The notes below the pieces were generated by a model, which had not been told where the DNA came from, made no database searches, and saw nothing but the letters and a program-made list of their open reading frames with translations. Positions 6,440-10,727 of a stretch of DNA of 10,727 nt are shown in pieces. Source of the DNA: JALZAA01 sp036005605 (GTDB lineage: Bacteria; Actinomycetota; Acidimicrobiia; IMCC26256; JACDBD01). Numbering within the stretch: position 1 is the first letter of the stretch; every line of letters starts with the position of its first letter. The stretch covers positions 1 to 10,727 of the forward strand of contig DASYQJ010000290.1 of NCBI GenBank assembly GCA_036005605.1, given 5' to 3'. The position numbers and the translations under genes were made by a program.

Positions 6440-7051
6440 TCAGTTGGTAGGCGCGTTCTGGGGCGACCGGTCTCCGAGCTGCACCTGCGTGTCGGTGGAA
6501 TTGCCGCCGCGGGTGTAGGTGATCGTCACCTGATCGCCGGGCTGGTGGCTGCGAACCAGCCGCGCGAGGTCGGCCGGGGTCGAGACTGCCGTCCCGTCCA
6601 CGGCGGTGATCACGTCGCCTTGCTGGAGGCCGGCACCGGCGGCGGGGCTGCCGCTCGCGACGTTCTGCACCTCGGCACCCTGCTGATCGCCCGTCGCGCG
6701 CTGCGTCGACACGCCGAGGAAGACACCGCTCGCCTGCGGAGGCAGTTGCGGCCCTTCGCCCCGCCCAGGCCTCCCCTCGAAGCCGCGTTCGATGCGTTCG
6801 TGGTCGTCGCCGCCGGGTGCGGTGGCGCGCCCGATCGCAAACGCGCTCCCGAAGAGGAGCGCGACGGCCACGAACCCGACGAGCGCGACGATCGCCCACT
6901 TGGGCACCAACCACCCGCCGCGTGTCGGGGGCGGGCCGGACGGGGCCGCGCTGTCATCCGGCGGCGGCGGTGGCTCGGTCGGCTCGACTGCTGCGGCCGG
7001 CTCGGTCGGTTGGGCGCTGGCGGCGTCGTCTTCTTCTGCACCATTGGTCAT
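6440..7051 (-). CDS. Single-pass membrane protein with extracytoplasmic PDZ domain
   Basis: 203 residues from ATG 7051-7049. Residues 1-45 are acidic and Pro/Ala-rich and lack a signal sequence. One membrane span runs from about 51 to 73 (WAIVALVGFVAVALLFGSAF). A short charged linker leads to a PDZ domain at about 108-195: GVFLGVSTQ, GAEVQNVASGSPAAGAGLQQGDVITAVDG, then DLARLVRSHQPGDQVTITYTRGG. This is the PDZ type of HtrA/DegP proteases, yet no trypsin-like protease domain precedes it and the frame contains nothing else. It probably binds C-termini or unfolded segments of exported proteins and anchors them at the membrane, or acts with a separate protease. The VOC gene follows 35 bp downstream. 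No clear Shine-Dalgarno sequence is visible. Confidence 0.88.
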   Translation of the reverse strand: MTNGAEEDDAASAQPTEPAAAVEPTEPPPPPDDSAAPSGPPPTRGGWLVPKWAIVALVGFVAVALLFGSAFAIGRATAPGGDDHERIERGFEGRPGRGEGPQLPPQASGVFLGVSTQRATGDQQGAEVQNVASGSPAAGAGLQQGDVITAVDGTAVSTPADLARLVRSHQPGDQVTITYTRGGNSTDTQVQLGDRSPQNAPTN

Positions 7052-7234
7052 GGCGGGATTGTCGCAACTCAGCTTGGGAGCGCCCTCTTGAAACGCTGAG
7101 AGCCGCCTGTGAGGTGTGACTCTTCTCTTCTCTCGGACTTGCGGCTTCCGGTGTCTCCTACCCAGGCGCCACGCAGAGCGACACCTCGGCGACGCGCACA
7201 TCGTCGACGCCGGCCCGGTGATAAGGATTGCGTC
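7052..7234. other. Divergent intergenic spacer between the PDZ and hydrolase genes
   Basis: This 183-bp spacer must hold the promoters of both divergent genes. It has a pyrimidine tract (TCTTCTCTTCTCTC, about 7121-7134) and a TTGAAA at about 7088-7093 that could be a -35 element, but no convincing -10 hexamer at the right distance. The only firm element is AAGGA at 7223-7227, the ribosome binding site of the hydrolase. No RNA gene or clear terminator is visible. Confidence 0.5.
7223..7227 (+). promoter_or_regulatory. Ribosome binding site of the secreted hydrolase
   Basis: AAGGA lies seven bases before ATG 7235. It is the clearest Shine-Dalgarno sequence in the window and decides this start over an upstream in-frame GTG at 7109. 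Confidence 0.75.
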
Positions 7235-8656
7235 ATGCTCCCCCGGGCTCTCGCCGGTCTGGCCGTCGTGGCCGCGGTCTGCGCCGTGACCATCGCCGAC
7301 GGGACGGTGCCCGGCGGCGCGGCGGGCACCGAGAAGCAGCCCGTCCCCGACCCGAGTGTGAACGGACCGATCCCCGGGAAGCCCGTGTCGCTGTCGGCGG
7401 TCGACCTCGGACCGCGCGGCTACGTCGAAGAGGAGTTCTTCGTCGAAGGCACGGCGCGCGCCTACGAGCCCGCCGGGCCGCTCACCGAAGACGGCCGCTG
7501 GAACGTGCAGACGACCACGACCGCGCCGTACCGCACCCGCGTGCTCGTGCGCCGCCCCAAGGACCCCGCGAAGTTCAACGGCGTCGTCGAGGTCGAGTGG
7601 CTCAACGTGAGTGGAGGGTTGGACGCCGCCCCCGACTGGGGTCTCGGGAACGCCGAGCTGCTCCGCGGCGGCTTTGCGTGGGTCGGCGTGTCGGCGCAGA
7701 GCACAGGGGTCAGAAACCTGAAGGAAGGCAATCCCGAACGGTACGGGACGCTCGACCACCCGGGCGACGCCTACTCCTACGACATCTACTCCCAGGTCGG
7801 CGAGGCGCTGCGCCGCCCCGCGGGCACGAACCTCCTCGGGAACCGCCGCTACAAGATTCGAACCATGATCGGCGACGGCGAGTCGCAGTCGGCGTTCCGC
7901 ATGGTCACGTACGTCAACGCCATCCAGCCGCAGACGGGAATGTTCGACGGCTTCTTCGTGCACAGCCGCTTCGCGGTGGGCGCGCCCATCACCGACGGCG
8001 GGCAGGGTGCAATCCCGAACCCGACGCTGATCCGCGCCGACACGAAGAAGCCGGTGCTCGTGCTCGAGTCGGAGACGGACGTCCCGCGCCACCTTCCCGC
8101 CCGCCAGCCCGACAGCGCCCGCTACCGCCTGTGGGAGGTCGCGGGCACTGCACACTTCGACGAGGACGGCCTGCACGCCCTGACGGGCATCCCGAAAGAA
8201 GAGATGGTGACGATCCCGCCGCTCGGATGCGCGCAGCGGATCAACTCGGCGCCGCAGCGCTACATCGTCGACACCGCCATCCACGACCTCGCCCGCTGGG
8301 CCGCCGGTGGCCCGGCGCCGCCCAAGGCGCCGCCGGTCGCGATCGCCCAGGGGCCGACGCCGACGATCGAGCGAGACGAGCACGGCAACGCCCGCGGCGG
8401 CATCCGCCTCCCGCAGCTCGAGGCTCCGGTCGCGACGCTCTCGGGCGAACCCGGCGGCGGGCCCGGCTTCTGCTCGTTGTTCGGGAAGACAATCGCCTTC
8501 GACGCCGCCCAGCTGTCATCCCTCTACCCGACGCACCAGGACTATGTGAAGGCATTCTCGAAGGCGACGGACAAGTTGCAGCGCGACGGGTTCCTGCGCC
8601 CAAGCGACGCCAAGGAAGCCAAGGCGGAGGCGAGCGGCTCGGCCGTCGGGGGCTGA
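7235..8656 (+). CDS. Secreted alpha/beta hydrolase domain-containing protein
   Basis: 473 residues from ATG 7235, fixed by AAGGA at 7223-7227, seven bases ahead. The frame is open upstream but that stretch reads as Arg-rich noise. Residues 1-31 form a signal peptide (MLPRALAGLAVVAAVCAVTI, then GGAAG). The mature part matches the Abhydrolase_10-type family: FNGVVEVEWLNVSGG, GGFAWVGVSAQ, and the nucleophile elbow GESQS with Ser217. Candidate partners are Asp282 in ESETD and His307 in AGTAHFDED. The family comprises poorly characterised exported esterase-like hydrolases; the natural substrate is unknown. GFCSLFGKTIAFDAAQLSSLYPTH near 410-435 is a conserved-looking C-terminal segment. It is transcribed alone, divergent from the PDZ gene, and is followed by a nested inverted repeat that probably ends transcription. 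Confidence 0.87.
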   Translation: MLPRALAGLAVVAAVCAVTIADGTVPGGAAGTEKQPVPDPSVNGPIPGKPVSLSAVDLGPRGYVEEEFFVEGTARAYEPAGPLTEDGRWNVQTTTTAPYRTRVLVRRPKDPAKFNGVVEVEWLNVSGGLDAAPDWGLGNAELLRGGFAWVGVSAQSTGVRNLKEGNPERYGTLDHPGDAYSYDIYSQVGEALRRPAGTNLLGNRRYKIRTMIGDGESQSAFRMVTYVNAIQPQTGMFDGFFVHSRFAVGAPITDGGQGAIPNPTLIRADTKKPVLVLESETDVPRHLPARQPDSARYRLWEVAGTAHFDEDGLHALTGIPKEEMVTIPPLGCAQRINSAPQRYIVDTAIHDLARWAAGGPAPPKAPPVAIAQGPTPTIERDEHGNARGGIRLPQLEAPVATLSGEPGGGPGFCSLFGKTIAFDAAQLSSLYPTHQDYVKAFSKATDKLQRDGFLRPSDAKEAKAEASGSAVGG

Positions 8657-8694
8657 GGACGAGGGGCGGGTGGAGGGGTCCGGCCGCAGCGGGG

Positions 8695-8764
8695 CCCGTC
8701 ATCGAGTCGAAAGGGCGGCATCCTCCCTTTCCACAACCTCCTGTGGAAAACCCACGATGACGGG
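8695..8764. terminator. Nested inverted repeat, probable bidirectional terminator
   Basis: It lies in the 110-bp gap between convergent genes. The outer arms CCCGTCATCG (8695-8704) and CGATGACGGG (8755-8764) are perfectly complementary. Inside are two further perfect hairpins: AAAGGG (8710-8715) with CCCTTT (8725-8730), and TTTCCACA (8728-8735) with TGTGGAAA (8742-8749) around the loop ACCTCC. The last two share TTT, so they compete at the base. The whole can fold as a three-way junction on either strand. No long U-tract follows, so intrinsic termination is plausible rather than certain. It could also be a repeated extragenic element. Confidence 0.6.
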
Positions 8765-8766
8765 GC

Positions 8767-9486
8767 TCACGGGTTGAGGGCGAGCCGCCAGTAGGTGCGG
8801 CCCCAGCCCCGCAGCTTCAAGGCCCGCTGCCATTCGGGCATGGCGTCGTCGAAGGCGACGCCGAATCCGCGTCCGAACTTCTCGTGCTCCGCGGAGGTGC
8901 GCTGGAACACCGCGTACCCGCCGTTGTCGATCGCGAACGGCCCGTCGAGCACTCGCAAACGGTCGTAGGGACCCTCCGCCCACGGGTTGAAGTACGCCGG
9001 GAGCACGAAGTCGCTCACCGGCACGAGCTTGTCCTCCGTGCGGATCTTGTACGCCCGGCTTTGGACCGGATCGCACACCTCGCGCGCCCAGAGCCGCCGT
9101 TCACCGTCGAAGCAGAACTCATTCGCCCGAGGGTCGGCGAGCATCTCGAGCACTTCGTGCGAAGCAGTCACTGACACGGCTTCCGCACCATCGGTCCAGC
9201 CGTTGCCGTGCGAGATCGACGCAGCCGCGAACACATGCGCGTACGGAAGGCCGCGGTCGTCCGTGACGTGCCAGCCGAACTCCTCCGCTTCGCGCGCGCT
9301 GTCGAAGAAGTGGATCTTGTCGCCGCGCCCGCCCACGGTGACCTGCGCTCCTTCGACGCCCCAGGCGGGAGCGAAGTCGCGTTGCACCTGGATGGTCAGC
9401 GCCTCCGCGATGGCTTCCAGCACACCCGCAGGCGGCCGATATCTCTTCGTGTGATCGACCAACGCGATGGTCCGCATTTCGCGCAT
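8767..9486 (-). CDS. Unrecognised protein with HEVLE motif, putative metal-binding hydrolase
   Basis: 239 residues from ATG 9486-9484; a second ATG at 9477 gives MRTIALVDH and is nearly as likely. No signal peptide or membrane span. The central segment VSVTASHEVLEMLADPRAN places His110, Glu111 and Glu114 in an HExxE motif. REVCDPV follows at 135-141 with Glu136 and Asp139, then VSDFVLPAYFNPWAEGPYD and a GGYAVFQRT segment near 189-197. From general knowledge, SHExxEa..DP followed by an ExxD segment recurs in uncharacterised bacterial and phage-associated proteins that look like zinc peptidases, but I cannot name a family. HEXXE differs from the usual HEXXH, so zinc binding and peptidase activity are inferences. 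The gene starts on the same CATG as the M23 peptidase gene and converges on the hydrolase gene. Confidence 0.8.
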   Translation of the reverse strand: MREMRTIALVDHTKRYRPPAGVLEAIAEALTIQVQRDFAPAWGVEGAQVTVGGRGDKIHFFDSAREAEEFGWHVTDDRGLPYAHVFAAASISHGNGWTDGAEAVSVTASHEVLEMLADPRANEFCFDGERRLWAREVCDPVQSRAYKIRTEDKLVPVSDFVLPAYFNPWAEGPYDRLRVLDGPFAIDNGGYAVFQRTSAEHEKFGRGFGVAFDDAMPEWQRALKLRGWGRTYWRLALNP

Positions 9487-10000
9487 GGTACGCGCCTACG
9501 CTTCTTGCATCCCCCGAGCAAGCTCTTCCTTTCGCGCGTGGCGATGGCTGCTTCCCGTGGCAGCACTCGTTTTGATCGCCGCGACGTGCTCGCCCGGCGG
9601 CGGTCCCGTCGTCTCGAACATCCGATGCCCGGTGGACGGCTCGAGCTACACCGACGACTACGGGCCACGCGACGGCGGGTTCCACTACGGGATCGACATG
9701 CACGCGCCGACGGGAACACCCATCTGGGCCGTCAAGTCCGGCAGCGTGCACTACACCCTGGAGAGCGCGGGCGGACTTGTCGCATACCTCTCGGCCGTCG
9801 ACGGGAACGCCTACTACTACGCGCACATGTCGGAGATCATCGGCGACGGCGACCGCGGAGTCGGGCAAGGCGAGCCGATCGGCCGGGTCGGCCAGACCGG
9901 GAACGCGACCGGCCCGCACCTGCACTTCGAGATCCGGCTCGGCGGGGTCAACGGGCAGCGGGTCGATCCGTACCCCACGCTGCGCAACGCCGGCTGCTGA
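9485..10000 (+). CDS. M23 family metallopeptidase, membrane-anchored or secreted
   Basis: 171 residues from ATG 9485; an earlier in-frame ATG at 9467 would add six residues. An N-terminal segment RAWRWLLPVAALVLIAATC (17-35) looks like a signal anchor or lipoprotein-type signal. Cys35 follows AAT, a poor lipobox because of Thr at -1. Residues 48-165 are an LytM/M23 domain: HYGIDM gives zinc ligands His67 and Asp71, YAHMS gives His114, and GPHLHFEIR gives His145 and His147. GVGQGEPIGRVGQTGNATG before the HLH motif is typical of the family. All catalytic positions are kept, so the protein should cut peptidoglycan cross-bridges. It is short for the family, with only the catalytic domain and no coiled coil or wall-binding module. 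Its stop is 10 bp from the convergent methyltransferase stop. Confidence 0.9.
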   Translation: MVRAYASCIPRASSSFRAWRWLLPVAALVLIAATCSPGGGPVVSNIRCPVDGSSYTDDYGPRDGGFHYGIDMHAPTGTPIWAVKSGSVHYTLESAGGLVAYLSAVDGNAYYYAHMSEIIGDGDRGVGQGEPIGRVGQTGNATGPHLHFEIRLGGVNGQRVDPYPTLRNAGC

Positions 10001-10010
10001 TCCTTCGCGC

Positions 10011-10727
10011 CTACGAGCTCTGCACGCGGCCGACCGCGATCTCCCACGTCTGGGTGTACTGGAGCTCGCCGTCGTCGACGGGCCGCATCCCCGTCGCCGG
10101 ACCACCCTCCAGCTCGGCCCGCAGCTCGGCGCGGATCTCGTCGGCGATGTCGGGCGGGGTCGAGGCCTGGGCGAGCCACCGCTCGACCGGCGCCCGCACG
10201 TCGACCCGGGTCGTGTGCTCCAGCGCCGTTCCCGTGGCATCGACCGCGCGCTCGAGCTCGTCGGCGGTGAGGGCACGTGTGTGCGAGGGGTCGCGGCGCC
10301 GCTCGACGTCGTTGTACGCGCCGGCGAGCTCCGGGTCCGCGGAGATCAGGTCGACGACGGCCACCCGCCCACCCGGGCGCGCGACGCGGACCATCTCGTC
10401 GAGCTGCTCGCTTGGGTCGGCGAAGTGGTGCACCGCGAAGCGGCAGAACGTGAGGTCGAACGAGTCGTCGGGGAAGGGCAACCGGGCAGCGTCGGCGCGT
10501 GCGAGCGCCACCCCGTCGAAGGAGCGGTCACGGAGTCGGCGGCGGGCGACGTCGAGCATCTCGGGCGTGAGGTCGGCGCCGACTACGCGACCGACGTGAG
10601 GCGCGATCGCCTCCCCTTGGTGGGCGCCGCCGCACGCGACCTCGAGGACGAGCATCGTCGAGTCGAGCGGCTCGAGGTGCCGTGCGACCCACGCCGCGAG
10701 GCGGGCGTCGGCGAAGAACGAGTCCTC
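10011..10727 (-). CDS. Class I SAM-dependent methyltransferase, N-terminus cut by window edge
   Basis: 238 residues are visible; the frame stays open through the right edge. An internal ATG at 10655 is not the start, because coding sequence continues upstream of it (EDSFFADARLAAWVARHLEP). Motif I is VLEVACGGAHQGEAIAP, a variant of the usual VLDxGCGTG SAM-binding loop. Motif II lies in GRVVGADLTPEMLDVAR. DAARLPFPDDSFDLTFCRFAVHHFADP is the classic Methyltransf_11 stretch, and EMVRVARPGGRVAVVDL is motif III. The later ERRRDPSHTRALTADEL resembles UbiE/MenG-like small-molecule methyltransferases. The substrate is unknown, and it should be a soluble cytoplasmic enzyme. It converges on the M23 gene. 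Confidence 0.88.
   Translation of the reverse strand, partial: EDSFFADARLAAWVARHLEPLDSTMLVLEVACGGAHQGEAIAPHVGRVVGADLTPEMLDVARRRLRDRSFDGVALARADAARLPFPDDSFDLTFCRFAVHHFADPSEQLDEMVRVARPGGRVAVVDLISADPELAGAYNDVERRRDPSHTRALTADELERAVDATGTALEHTTRVDVRAPVERWLAQASTPPDIADEIRAELRAELEGGPATGMRPVDDGELQYTQTWEIAVGRVQSS

Noticed and set aside
6440..8383. A minus-strand frame of about 647 codons spanning the PDZ gene and much of the secreted hydrolase
   Set aside because: Only its last 203 codons (PDZ protein) look like protein. The rest is Arg/Val/Asp-rich antisense of the hydrolase, a common artefact of high-GC DNA.
1..10727. Defence island, toxin-antitoxin, prophage or mobile element
   Set aside because: No nuclease, integrase, transposase or small paired genes were found; gene order and composition look like ordinary chromosome.

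Overview
The window is about 10.7 kb of high-GC chromosomal DNA with dense gene packing, GTG starts and strong G/C bias at third codon positions. It looks actinobacterial. The lineage is inferred from gene character (an ETH-type histidine phosphatase, a secreted coiled-coil NlpC/P60 hydrolase, an OafA-type acyltransferase with an SGNH tail). The class Acidimicrobiia is a guess from memory of similar proteins. There are no rRNA or tRNA genes, no CRISPR array, no transposase and no phage genes, and base composition shows no visible break.

Layout. 2-295 (+) is the 3' end of a phytanoyl-CoA dioxygenase-like gene. Facing it is a minus-strand run read from right to left: a secreted NlpC/P60 peptidoglycan hydrolase (1324-2505), a histidine phosphatase (732-1283) and a glyoxalase-fold VOC protein (334-732); the last two overlap by one base. 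A 190-240 bp divergent spacer with inverted repeats separates this run from a membrane acyltransferase-3/SGNH protein (+, 2745-4712) that has a five-copy NGAST repeat near its N-terminus. Next is a NifU_N-HEAT protein (+, 4768-5934) resembling staphylococcal CvfC. It ends tail-to-tail on a shared CTAG with a second VOC protein (-, 5931-6404), which follows a membrane-anchored PDZ protein (-, 6440-7051). A secreted alpha/beta hydrolase (+, 7235-8656) is divergent from the PDZ gene. After a nested inverted repeat (8695-8764) comes an unrecognised protein with an HEVLE motif (-, 8767-9486). Its start overlaps, on a single CATG, the start of an M23 peptidase (+, 9485-10000). The window ends in a SAM-dependent methyltransferase (-, 10011 to the edge).

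How the genes fit together. Five products are predicted to act in or outside the membrane: the C40 and M23 wall hydrolases, the O-acyltransferase, the PDZ protein and the secreted esterase-like hydrolase. The region is therefore rich in envelope functions without being one pathway. The cytoplasmic genes (VOC proteins, phosphatase, dioxygenase, methyltransferase, CvfC-like protein) are common accessory metabolism. I found no clear undescribed multi-gene system. The points most worth following are the HEVLE protein and its overlapping start with the M23 gene, the C40 gene that lacks any ATG/GTG/TTG in front of its signal peptide, the CvfC-like domain rearrangement, the phosphatase without the RHG arginine, and the nested inverted repeat at 8695-8764.
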